NCBI RefSeq assembly: GCF_009797935.1
Contig: NZ_VOLC01000001.1
Span: 632,471 to 696,470, forward strand
Direction of reading: 5' to 3'
DNA from: Lunatibacter salilacus
GTDB lineage: Bacteria; Bacteroidota; Bacteroidia; Cytophagales; Cyclobacteriaceae
DNA length: 64,000 nt
Under the pieces are notes generated by a model. That model made no database searches. It had not been told where the DNA came from and saw nothing but the letters and a program-made list of their open reading frames with translations. A program made the position numbers and the translations under genes. Below, one piece after another: positions 28,095 to 37,133 of this stretch. The stretch's first letter is position 1; every line of letters begins with the position of its first letter.

Positions 28095-28547
28095 TTAATT
28101 ATTCCCCCTACTTCTACTTGGACTCCTTGTTGGAGCACTTCTTTGAGCTGGCGCGGGAGATGAGTTCCTCTGTGGAGCAACTGTACTCCTTCTCCCTGGC
28201 GTAGTAGAGCGCCTGTTCATTTGACTAGGAGCATTTCTTTGTCGGGTATTAGGCTGAACAGTTGATCGGTTGTTAGTTCCCCGCTGATTTTGGGGAGCCG
28301 CTGTTGCGGGCCTCCTATTACTCCTAGGTGCAAATAATCGTTTTCTAGGCTGTTCTCTATTTTGTTGTATAATTACATTGTTCCTCGGGTACATTCCAGG
28401 ATTATAATAATATCCTGAAGGTCCATAGTACATGGGATCATAGTATCCATATCCTCCGCCCTGCATGGCTCGGTTGGACGAGGTACATGAGGCCATAAAA
28501 AGGAAGCCAAATGCAATCATTGACATTATCATCCATCTCTTCATCAT
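28095..28547 (-). CDS. basic low-complexity lipoprotein
   Basis: The 150-aa product has a lipoprotein signal (lipobox ASC, Cys21). The mature part is a Gly/Tyr-rich stretch (GGGYGYYDPMYYGPSGYYY) and then about 90 residues rich in Arg, Asn, Gln, Pro, Ser and Thr with no fold signature. Such chains may bind cell-wall or polyanionic material, but that is speculation. AAGGAGGAT lies just before the double ATG; spacing favours the second ATG (28544). Confidence 0.75.
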   Translation of the reverse strand: MMKRWMIMSMIAFGFLFMASCTSSNRAMQGGGYGYYDPMYYGPSGYYYNPGMYPRNNVIIQQNREQPRKRLFAPRSNRRPATAAPQNQRGTNNRSTVQPNTRQRNAPSQMNRRSTTPGRRSTVAPQRNSSPAPAQRSAPTRSPSRSRGNN

Positions 28548-28577
28548 ATCCTCCTTTCGGATTTTAAGAGTATATAT

Positions 28578-28606
28578 GAAAAAACCATGCCAAATTAGGC
28601 ATGGTT
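28578..28606 (-). terminator. terminator after the 102-aa envelope protein gene
   Basis: CCATGCC (28585-28591) and GGCATGG (28598-28604) form a perfect stem; the reverse strand then reads TTTTTT. Confidence 0.8.
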
Positions 28607-28655
28607 GTAGATAATGCTAGTTCATTAGGATAACAAACGGGTCGGAAAATTTGTG

Positions 28656-28964
28656 TTATGTGATAATCAACAATATTAGTAAAATGATGATAATCGCACC
28701 TGCAGAAATGTAAACGCCATCGCCGACACGTTTGGCTTCTTTATTGATTTCTCGAAGCTCATTTCGGATCTCTTTCTTTTCTGTCTTGGTCATCTCTGCA
28801 AAGTTCATTGCTTTGATTTCCATTACACGTTCATTAATTTCTTCAAGTCTTATTTCGTCTTCCAGACTAAGAGGAGATGGCTCTTTTCCATCTTTTGCCA
28901 TCGCAGCAGGTGAAAATGCGGTAAGCAAGAATACCATTGATAAAAAATATGCTAACTTTTTCAT
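28656..28964 (-). CDS. exported small protein with coiled coil and C-terminal TM helix
   Basis: The 102-aa protein has a signal peptide (to AMAKD, about residues 1-23), a charged helical stretch of about residues 35-75 likely to form a coiled coil, and a very hydrophobic C-terminus (AIIIILLILLIIT). No enzymatic motif is seen. It is bracketed by terminators, so it is probably monocistronic. Confidence 0.7.
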   Translation of the reverse strand: MKKLAYFLSMVFLLTAFSPAAMAKDGKEPSPLSLEDEIRLEEINERVMEIKAMNFAEMTKTEKKEIRNELREINKEAKRVGDGVYISAGAIIIILLILLIIT

Positions 28965-29182
28965 GTGATAAAAGGGTTAAAATTGAAAGATAGATTGACT
29001 GATTTACTAAAATTACGTGAAATTTTAGCAAGTCCAAAATTCTACTACCAAGAATCTTACCAAATTTATTCAATTTCTAAAAAAGCATTTCTTAAATGTC
29101 TTTATTTAATAATTTGTAATTTAGCCTCTGATTGGACAGATTCAAGAATAACCGTCCAATTTTAATCAACTCCCTCATCATT

Positions 29183-31993
29183 ATGTCTACCAAAGGATCA
29201 AAGAAACTTTTTTTATTAGATGCCATGGCCCTTATCTACAGGGCGCATTTTGCTTTTAGCAAAAATCCTAGAATTAACAGCAAAGGACTCAATACAGGCG
29301 TAATGCTTGGATTTACCAATACCCTTTTGGAGGTTTTGGAAAAGGAAAAACCCACCCACATAGCTGTAGCTTTTGATACCTACGCCCCTACTTTTCGCCA
29401 TATCAGGTTTGAAGCTTATAAAGCAAACCGTCAGGAACAGCCGGAAGATATTGCGGTAGCCATTCCCTGGGTAAAGGATATTGTGCAGGCTTTCAATATT
29501 CCTGTTTTGGAACTTGACGGATTTGAGGCTGATGATATCATTGGCACAATCGCAAAAAAAGCCGAAAACACCAGTTTTGTTGTCTATATGATGACACCCG
29601 ATAAAGACTTCGGGCAATTGGTTGAAGATCATATCTACTTGTATAAGCCGGCATTTATGGGAAATGCAGTAGACGTAATGGGGCCAAAAGAAATTTGTGC
29701 TAAATGGGATATTGAGCATGTGGATCAGGTGCGGGATATCTTGGGGCTAATGGGGGATGCGGTAGACAATATTCCTGGAATCCCCGGAATAGGAGAGAAA
29801 ACAGCGGTGAAGCTACTCAAAGCCTACGGCACCATTGAAGAGATGCTCAAAAACACCCATGAACTTAAGGGCAAACAAAAAGAAAATGTAGAGAATTTTG
29901 CCGAGCAGGGCTTACTTTCCAAGGAACTCGCAACTATCAGTCAGGAAGTACCAATTGACTTTGTGGAGGAGGAACTACGTTATGATAGCCCAAATGAGGA
30001 GAAACTAAAGGCGCTGTTTGCGGAATTGGAGTTCAGAACGTTGACAAAAAGAGTATTTGGTGAGGCTATTAAAAAGCCGCAAATCCGGGTAGATGAGCAG
30101 TTGGGGTTATTCACTGGTATGGATCAGCCTGAAACCGCGGAAACTGAGGAGGTCCCTCCCATTCCTGAGGTAGAACAGCATGATTCGATAGCGAGCCGCC
30201 TTCATATTTACCACAAAGTGGAAGGCAAGGAGGCCGTGGAAGAGTTGGTCAACTACCTGCTGCAACAAAAAGAGATAAGTATGGACACCGAGACTACCTC
30301 TGTCAATGCAAACGAAGCCGAGCTTGTCGGAATCTCTTTCGCCTATATTCCCGGGGAAGCTTATTATTTGCCAGTTCCGGAGAATGAAAGTGCCGCTAGG
30401 GAAATTTTGGAATGGTTAAAACCAGTTTTTGATTCAGAAAACATCATCAAGATCGGCCAAAATATTAAATATGATTTGCTGGTGCTTAGAAATTACGGTA
30501 TTTCCGTCAAGGGAGCACTTTATGACACCATGCTTGCCCATTATCTCATTGAGCCGGAAGGGAAGCATTCCATGGACTGGCTTTCCGAGCAATACCTGAA
30601 CTATAAGCCTGTGTCTATTGAAAGCCTTATCGGAAAGAAAGGAAAAAATCAAGGCAATATGCGGGATGTAGATGTGGATGAGGTAGTCGAATATGCCTCA
30701 GAGGATGCTGACATTACCTTACAATTAAAGCACAAACTGGATCCACAGGTCAAAGAAAACAAAGTGGAAAAGCTTTTTCATGAAGTGGAAAACCCACTGA
30801 TCCATGTGCTAATGGCCATGGAGTTTGAAGGTGTAAAAATTAATACGGAAGCACTTTCTGAACTTTCAAAGGTTCTCGACGAGGAAAGTAAGGTTATAGA
30901 AAAAAGAGTGTATGAACTGGCAGGAGAACCTTTTAACTTAAGTTCGCCAAAACAGTTGGGAGAGATACTATTTGTCAAGCTAAACCTGGACCCGAAAGCT
31001 AAAAAGACAAAAACCGGCCAGTTTGCCACCGGTGAAGAAGTACTCAGCAGAATGGCTGGGGAACATGAAATTGCCCAGGCGATCTTGGACTATCGGCAGA
31101 TGGTAAAATTAAAATCAACCTATGTAGATGCCCTGCCCGAGTTGATCAACCCGAAGACTGGACGAATTCATACGACCTATAACCAATTTGTCGCTGCTAC
31201 AGGCCGCCTTTCATCAATCAACCCCAACTTACAAAATATACCAATCCGGAGTGCTAGGGGAAGGGAAATACGCAAGGCTTTTGTTCCACGGGACAGTGAT
31301 CATATTATTATGGCGGCGGATTATTCCCAGATTGAATTGCGGATTATGGCTGCCTTCTCCAAGGATGAATCTATGATCGAAGCTTTCAAAAACGGCAGAG
31401 ATATTCATGCCACCACGGCCGCAAAAATATTTCAAGTCCCCCTCGAAGAGGTAACTTCTGATATGCGCCGAAAAGCGAAAACAGCCAACTTCGGGATTAT
31501 ATACGGAATATCCGCTTTCGGGCTTTCGCAGCGGTTAAATATACCCCGTGGGGAGGCCAAAGAGATTATTGATGCCTATTTCAAGGAGTTTTCAGCGGTG
31601 AAAGCCTATATGGACAGTTGTATCGAAAATGCCAGAAAGCAGGAATACGTAGAAACCGTTTTGGGTAGACGCCGTTACTTGCGGGATATCAACAGCAGGA
31701 ATGCCACCATGCGTGGCTTTGCCGAGCGAAATGCAATCAATGCACCCATTCAGGGGTCGGCTGCTGATATGATCAAAGTGGCCATGATCGATGTGCATAA
31801 CTGGATGAAAAAAGAAAACCTCAAATCCAAGATGATCCTTCAGGTACATGATGAATTGGTTTTTGATGCACATAAAGATGAGGTGGAGCTGCTGAAGGCA
31901 GAAATTCCAAAGCTTATGTCGGGTGCAGTGGATATCGGTATCCCAATCGAAGTGGAGGTCGGAACAGGAAATGACTGGTTGGAAGCGCATTAA
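29183..31993 (+). CDS. polA: DNA polymerase I
   Basis: Repair and Okazaki-fragment polymerase. The 936-aa protein has an N-terminal 5'-3' nuclease domain (KLFLLDAMALIYRAHFAF, GFEADDIIG), a 3'-5' exonuclease domain that keeps its metal ligands (MDTETT, YASEDADIT), so proofreading is likely, and the polymerase domain with motif A DYSQIELRIMA, motif B RRKAKTANFGIIYG and motif C VHDEL. ATG 29183 was chosen because upstream codons are not family-like. A strong terminator follows. Confidence 0.97.
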   Translation: MSTKGSKKLFLLDAMALIYRAHFAFSKNPRINSKGLNTGVMLGFTNTLLEVLEKEKPTHIAVAFDTYAPTFRHIRFEAYKANRQEQPEDIAVAIPWVKDIVQAFNIPVLELDGFEADDIIGTIAKKAENTSFVVYMMTPDKDFGQLVEDHIYLYKPAFMGNAVDVMGPKEICAKWDIEHVDQVRDILGLMGDAVDNIPGIPGIGEKTAVKLLKAYGTIEEMLKNTHELKGKQKENVENFAEQGLLSKELATISQEVPIDFVEEELRYDSPNEEKLKALFAELEFRTLTKRVFGEAIKKPQIRVDEQLGLFTGMDQPETAETEEVPPIPEVEQHDSIASRLHIYHKVEGKEAVEELVNYLLQQKEISMDTETTSVNANEAELVGISFAYIPGEAYYLPVPENESAAREILEWLKPVFDSENIIKIGQNIKYDLLVLRNYGISVKGALYDTMLAHYLIEPEGKHSMDWLSEQYLNYKPVSIESLIGKKGKNQGNMRDVDVDEVVEYASEDADITLQLKHKLDPQVKENKVEKLFHEVENPLIHVLMAMEFEGVKINTEALSELSKVLDEESKVIEKRVYELAGEPFNLSSPKQLGEILFVKLNLDPKAKKTKTGQFATGEEVLSRMAGEHEIAQAILDYRQMVKLKSTYVDALPELINPKTGRIHTTYNQFVAATGRLSSINPNLQNIPIRSARGREIRKAFVPRDSDHIIMAADYSQIELRIMAAFSKDESMIEAFKNGRDIHATTAAKIFQVPLEEVTSDMRRKAKTANFGIIYGISAFGLSQRLNIPRGEAKEIIDAYFKEFSAVKAYMDSCIENARKQEYVETVLGRRRYLRDINSRNATMRGFAERNAINAPIQGSAADMIKVAMIDVHNWMKKENLKSKMILQVHDELVFDAHKDEVELLKAEIPKLMSGAVDIGIPIEVEVGTGNDWLEAH

Positions 31994-32021
31994 TTCTTAT
32001 CAATTATAATCCGCTTCTTCA

Positions 32022-32055
32022 GCAAAAAGAGGTCTAATCATCGGCCTCTTTTTGC
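32022..32055 (+). terminator. terminator after polA
   Basis: GCAAAAAGAGG (32022-32032) and CCTCTTTTTGC (32045-32055) are perfect complements around a 12-nt loop. Confidence 0.85.
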
Positions 32056-32121
32056 AATCTATCTTGTATCCCTTGAAAGACGAATCCTTATTCTCTTACA
32101 TTAAAACTACCGAAATACCCC

Positions 32122-33501
32122 ATGGCTAAAATAAAAACCACCTTCTTCTGCCAAAACTGCGGGTCGCAGAGTCCCAAATGGATTGGCAAGTGCCCAGCAT
32201 GCGGGGAGTGGAATACCTATGTGGAAGAGGTCGTACAAAAGGAAGAGACCGGAAAAGGATCCTGGAAGACCAACCAATCAGCAACTCAGAAAAAGAGTGC
32301 TACCCCAAAGAAGTTAAGCGAAATAAATTTTGAGGAACAACCAAGACTGGTGACAGGAGACACGGAATTGGACAGGGTTTTAGGTTCGGGAATTGTAGCT
32401 GGTTCATTAATCCTGATTGGTGGAGAGCCCGGTATTGGTAAATCCACCCTTTTGCTGCAAATTGCACTGCTGCTCAATCAGGTTAAGGTCTTATATGTTT
32501 CGGGGGAGGAAAGTGAAAATCAGATTAAAATGCGTGCCGAACGGATGCAGTATTCGTCAGATAACTGCTATGTGTTGGCCGAAACCAATACCCAACAGAT
32601 TTTTCAGCAAATAGAAAACCTCAAACCGGATTTACTTATCATCGACTCCATTCAAACCCTCCACAGCCAATATGTGGAATCTGCTGCCGGATCGGTCAGT
32701 CAGGTACGGGAATGTACGGCTGAGATCATGAAATTTGCCAAGGAAACAGGCACGCCGGTATTCCTAATTGGCCATATTACCAAAGATGGAGCAATTGCGG
32801 GTCCAAAGGTTTTGGAGCATATGGTGGATACCGTACTTCAGTTTGAAGGAGACCGGCATTTAAGCTACCGCATTTTGCGGACTTCAAAAAATCGCTTTGG
32901 CTCCACCAATGAGCTGGGCATCTATGAAATGCATGCCGAAGGCCTCCGAATGGTCACCAATCCGTCAGAGATATTGATGACACAGCGTGAGGAACAATTG
33001 AATGGGGTGGCCATCGGGGCAATGCTGGAAGGAAACCGGCCATTACTTATTGAGATACAATCCTTGGTTAGCCCGGCTACTTATGGTACACCGCAGCGCA
33101 GTAGTACAGGCCACGATGCAAAGCGGCTAAATATGCTTTTGGCCGTATTGGAAAAACGGGGAGGTATGCGTTTGGGACAGCAGGATGTCTTTTTGAATAT
33201 TGCAGGTGGCTTACGGGTGGATGACCCGGGATTGGATTTGGCGGTTTGTGCGTCGTTGATTTCTTCCTTTGAAGACACGCCCATTGATGCCTCTGTCTGT
33301 TTTGCGGGAGAGATAGGATTGGGTGGCGAAATCCGGGCAGTCAACCGCATAGAAAACCGGATAGCCGAAGCGGCAAAGTTGGGATTCAAAAAGATTTTGG
33401 TTTCGAAATATGCCGTAAAGGGAATTAATGAATCCAAGTTTGATATTGAAATCGTTCCGCTTATTAAGTTGGAGGAGATGTATAGGAAGTTGTTTTCGTA
33501 A
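32122..33501 (+). CDS. radA: DNA repair protein RadA
   Basis: RecA-like ATPase that promotes branch migration in recombinational repair. The 459-aa protein has an N-terminal zinc finger (Cys10, Cys13, Cys24, Cys27), Walker A GGEPGIGKST near residues 99-108, the RadA-specific KNRFG motif and a Lon-protease-like C-terminal domain (DDPGLDLAVCASL). Length and domain order are standard. It is convergent with the defence-like operon to its right. Confidence 0.96.
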   Translation: MAKIKTTFFCQNCGSQSPKWIGKCPACGEWNTYVEEVVQKEETGKGSWKTNQSATQKKSATPKKLSEINFEEQPRLVTGDTELDRVLGSGIVAGSLILIGGEPGIGKSTLLLQIALLLNQVKVLYVSGEESENQIKMRAERMQYSSDNCYVLAETNTQQIFQQIENLKPDLLIIDSIQTLHSQYVESAAGSVSQVRECTAEIMKFAKETGTPVFLIGHITKDGAIAGPKVLEHMVDTVLQFEGDRHLSYRILRTSKNRFGSTNELGIYEMHAEGLRMVTNPSEILMTQREEQLNGVAIGAMLEGNRPLLIEIQSLVSPATYGTPQRSSTGHDAKRLNMLLAVLEKRGGMRLGQQDVFLNIAGGLRVDDPGLDLAVCASLISSFEDTPIDASVCFAGEIGLGGEIRAVNRIENRIAEAAKLGFKKILVSKYAVKGINESKFDIEIVPLIKLEEMYRKLFS

Positions 33502-33634
33502 GTTTTGGGGATGGATTAACTTATGTCTTTCTTAAAAATTTAGAAGCTCCGAGAAGACTGTAATAATGTCACTCTATTCGGTTTGTTAGTTGAACTTGTG
33601 TATTTTTTGTGCAAGTTACTTTTCAGTATTAATG

Positions 33635-35425
33635 TCATTCTTTATTTTCAATAATATTGGCAATAACATTTCTAATTTCTTTAAAATCCTGATTTTCTAT
33701 ATTTAACCAGCGTCGGATAAACTGTTTGTGAATGCTCGAAATTGCATCAGCACTACTTTCTCCTTGGACTTTGTCAGACATGAAAGCGAATTTTAGCTTT
33801 GTTTCCTTTATTTTAGTTAGTTCCGACAAAATTATTTTTATTTCCGAAGGATTCAATATCACTCCTTTGACTAAATTTTCTGCAAGTTCATCACTCCAAA
33901 TTATGTCTTCTGGGGTTCTTTGTGGTAAATAAGAAACATTCTTGCGGTAATAATCCATATAGGATTTCAACAAATCTAATTGCTGTTGCTCATTTCCTCC
34001 AATTTGTCCACTATCCACTGAGAACTTGATATCCACTTTTGTTTGCTCCTTAATTTTACCCTTTAGGAAATTAACACTTAGGTCACTGGTTGAAAAATTT
34101 TGCCAATCGTAATGGGGAGCCACTGGTTTCTGGTCTCCATCAAAAAAAATAAAGTCCTTAGAATTCTTTTCGCGGCAGTATACCGTAATGAATTCCTTTT
34201 TAATAACAGTTTCTCCTCCTGGATTAAACTTCACATTGAAGAGGTTTTTGGTTTCTTTTCCCATTTTTTCAAGAACATTTAACACAATTTCTTGCGCCAG
34301 AACATCCTCTACAATTATATTTTTGCGAGTATTAATCGGAAATTCAATGTGATAAAATGCTTCCTCAGGAGTAAGATTTTCCTTTACAAGAAATCTACCG
34401 TTTCTCGGATTTTGATAAAATACTTTTATCGCTTCTTTTGGAAGACCTTTTACAATGGAAGGCGAATGGGTTGTAAGGATGACCTGATGCTTTTTTATTT
34501 TGATTTGTTCTAACAAAAACAATTGAAGCCTGCCTTGTGCCCCTGGATGAAGAGAAACCTCTGGCTCATCTAGTAAAATTAATGAAAATGGATTGGCGTC
34601 CAAAACTTGAAGCACCAACCTTACAATGGCCACTTCCCCGCTACCTGCAAATGCTTCTGAATATTTAGCATGATTCGTATTGAATATTACTGAATACCCT
34701 TCAATTCTATAAAATTTATGTTCCAGATATTTACCCGCTATATACTGTTTACCAAGAATAAAAGAAATCCACTTTAATTCTGAATCAGTTAAATTTCTTA
34801 GTGCCTGGTTTACCTTTCCAAATCTATTTTTTATAAATGCTACTTTTCCTGACAAAACGTTATGAAGGGACGTCGCTTTTTTTCGTATAAATTCTTGCTT
34901 GTTTTTAGATTTTGTATTTTTAATATCTCCGAAATAATAATACTTATCAAATGCACTCAATTCTGACCTAAAGTCAAGGTATATCACTTGTTTTTTTAAT
35001 GGCGAATCTCGAGTTTTTCTTGCCTTCATGCCTGCCCAAACTAAAGGGCGGCTGGTTTCCCAATAATTCGGATTATCCTCTCGTTTTATTCTTGCTTTTA
35101 TAACTTCCTTAATGCTTCCTTTTGAATCACGGAAAGAGTACCAAAAGGAATGTCTCCTTTTGGCATCGTCATAGTAGACAATTGGATCTACTTTGGTGTC
35201 AAACCAAAATTTATAAGGTGTGTATCTATCTGGTGCCCCAAAAAGAGCATGGAGACAAGAACTTTTACCACATCCATTTTGACCGATGAAAACTGTTAAA
35301 GGAAAATCAAAAGAAATTCTAGTATCAATTTCAATATTTCGGTAGTAAGGAAACTGAATGAAATCAATGTATCGTTTGAGTCCTCCTGCTTTTTTAATAG
35401 AATTAATGACTTTTATCACTTCCAT
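33635..35425 (-). CDS. OLD-like ABC ATPase with probable C-terminal TOPRIM nuclease domain
   Basis: Last gene of a four-gene operon. The 596-aa protein has an ABC-type ATPase: Walker A GQNGCGKS (48-55), a signature-like SGE (262-264), Walker B LILLDE (282-287) and H-loop TTHSP (318-322). After it come IIVEDVLAQE (Glu373) and FIFFDGD (Asp429, Asp431), the spacing and acidic residues expected of an OLD-family TOPRIM nuclease. OLD proteins act as nucleases in phage defence. I infer the nuclease role; the TOPRIM assignment is by motif only. It starts 6 bases after the preceding gene's stop, so translation is likely coupled. Confidence 0.75.
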   Translation of the reverse strand: MEVIKVINSIKKAGGLKRYIDFIQFPYYRNIEIDTRISFDFPLTVFIGQNGCGKSSCLHALFGAPDRYTPYKFWFDTKVDPIVYYDDAKRRHSFWYSFRDSKGSIKEVIKARIKREDNPNYWETSRPLVWAGMKARKTRDSPLKKQVIYLDFRSELSAFDKYYYFGDIKNTKSKNKQEFIRKKATSLHNVLSGKVAFIKNRFGKVNQALRNLTDSELKWISFILGKQYIAGKYLEHKFYRIEGYSVIFNTNHAKYSEAFAGSGEVAIVRLVLQVLDANPFSLILLDEPEVSLHPGAQGRLQLFLLEQIKIKKHQVILTTHSPSIVKGLPKEAIKVFYQNPRNGRFLVKENLTPEEAFYHIEFPINTRKNIIVEDVLAQEIVLNVLEKMGKETKNLFNVKFNPGGETVIKKEFITVYCREKNSKDFIFFDGDQKPVAPHYDWQNFSTSDLSVNFLKGKIKEQTKVDIKFSVDSGQIGGNEQQQLDLLKSYMDYYRKNVSYLPQRTPEDIIWSDELAENLVKGVILNPSEIKIILSELTKIKETKLKFAFMSDKVQGESSADAISSIHKQFIRRWLNIENQDFKEIRNVIANIIENKE

Positions 35426-35431
35426 AAATTA

Positions 35432-37123
35432 CTAATGTGGTAAATCCACCCCTACACGGTGACCATATCCAAAAGACTCGTTAGCTATTCTTTGTGTGTA
35501 GTTTTCCTTGAGTATAATTAGATGCTGCAACGGAATTTCCGAACCGCAGTAGTTAATTCTCAATTGCTTTATATCATTTGCGGTAATGTAACTTGTAAAG
35601 GGCTTACACTGCCACCTAATACACTTAGGTTCATTATCTCGTAGAACGAAAGAAAGGAAACCTGTTTCTGCTTCTTGAATGGCTTGAAAGTCGTTTGAAT
35701 TTGCCCCTTTGACAAAGTAGAAATTATTGTTGATTTTCTCAGGGTGCAAGCAATCACATGACGGAGTTATGCAAAGGAAATATTCATTGGAATTTGCTGG
35801 ATTTAAAAATAGGTCACCAAATCGCAAGGATGGGTCACTTCTGTTAATAACTTTTGTAGTAGATACATAAGCGCAATACCTAACCAACTCCTTAACAAGA
35901 ATAGTATTGTTAGCTGCAAGCTCCTTTGGAGGTGGTGATGTTAGGGTCCCAAATCTATGGTTGGCAAATTGTAAAATCCTTGGTTGCTCATTTATCTTCT
36001 GTTGATGTAGTTCGCCTATCCAGCTTTTTAAAATAAAATCGTATATGGATCTCAAATCATAATCCTCACCATTATTTAAAGTCCGGTAATTCTCTAAGTG
36101 AAAAAAGAAGGCCTGTTCATCAGTTTTCGAAAATTGGGTGCCAATCTTTGAAAATGATTCACGTAGTCTGTCTTTCAATTCAAGAGAAAGTATGTTAAGA
36201 TAGTTGTGAGGATTACTTACCACCGCTTCGGCAAAGACTTTGAATAAATCCTCCGGTTTGATCCCATCTTCTTTATCTTGCTTATGATATACAAGAACAA
36301 TTGCTCCATTCAACCGAAAGGCATGTTGTGCCATACTGATTCGTTCGATTCGAAATGCTGATTTAGTTTCGGATTCTTGAGCAATAGACATCATTGCTAA
36401 TTCCAACAGTTCATCATTATGTTGAGTAATGATTGCTTTTAGTGAGGCAGATACTTTTGTACGAATTCCACTTTCTCTAATTTGCCCTTTTATAGAAAAT
36501 TTATCACGAAAATTTGCCAATATGTTAGTTACAAATTCATCTCTTTTGTTCCAATTAAATACATACTCATAAAAAAGTTCTGTGTTTTCTTCAAGAAAAA
36601 GATCGGCTTCGATTGCCTCTGGATCGTCAGAAATAGGAGTAAAATTTACTTTTAACGATTCTGAAATTATATTAAAAACTTCTCTATCATATGGTGAAAA
36701 CTCACGTATAAGAGCTTTACTTACAGAATGGAGGTCTGGGGTAGAGGTATAAACCAATACAAATGGGATTTTTTTTGACTCAATTACCTTAGTAAGGATT
36801 TTAATTGCATTGTCAAAATTTCCATCAGCGTCAAGTTCCCAATCTAAAATGAGAAGATCTTTATTTGACAGCATAACACTTGGATTCCATGTCGCCTCGT
36901 AAGTCGTAAATCGGTAAATATCTAAATCACATAATCCGACCTCCCGGAATGATTTATGAAGTATTCTAGGTTCATCAACAATCAAGTTGGAAGTATCTTC
37001 TTCGTAAGCTGATGCATATTTATCATCAATGCAAATTGCCGATCTAATAGAATTTCGAATAACGTCTATGGCTACATCTGAAAATGAAAATTCTGCAATA
37101 TTTGTTGACTTATCGTTAGCCAT
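35432..37123 (-). CDS. receiver-like protein of the methylase/GHKL operon
   Basis: The 563-aa protein starts 10 bases after the GHKL gene. Its N-terminal region looks like a divergent receiver domain: an acidic pair at Asp33-Asp34 (AICIDDKY), a hydrophobic strand with a candidate phosphoacceptor Asp94 (LLILDWEL) and a Thr/Ser at 126-127 after a strand (FVLVYTST). No DNA-binding output domain follows. The C-terminal 200 residues hold a Cys-rich ITPSCDCLHPEK segment. It pairs naturally with the kinase-like C-terminus of the upstream protein. The overall function is not known. Confidence 0.65.
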   Translation of the reverse strand: MANDKSTNIAEFSFSDVAIDVIRNSIRSAICIDDKYASAYEEDTSNLIVDEPRILHKSFREVGLCDLDIYRFTTYEATWNPSVMLSNKDLLILDWELDADGNFDNAIKILTKVIESKKIPFVLVYTSTPDLHSVSKALIREFSPYDREVFNIISESLKVNFTPISDDPEAIEADLFLEENTELFYEYVFNWNKRDEFVTNILANFRDKFSIKGQIRESGIRTKVSASLKAIITQHNDELLELAMMSIAQESETKSAFRIERISMAQHAFRLNGAIVLVYHKQDKEDGIKPEDLFKVFAEAVVSNPHNYLNILSLELKDRLRESFSKIGTQFSKTDEQAFFFHLENYRTLNNGEDYDLRSIYDFILKSWIGELHQQKINEQPRILQFANHRFGTLTSPPPKELAANNTILVKELVRYCAYVSTTKVINRSDPSLRFGDLFLNPANSNEYFLCITPSCDCLHPEKINNNFYFVKGANSNDFQAIQEAETGFLSFVLRDNEPKCIRWQCKPFTSYITANDIKQLRINYCGSEIPLQHLIILKENYTQRIANESFGYGHRVGVDLPH

Positions 37124-37133
37124 AAAATAGAAT

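Noticed and set aside
33502-33634. A missing nuclease gene between radA and the OLD-like gene
   Set aside because: The 133 bases hold no substantial open frame.
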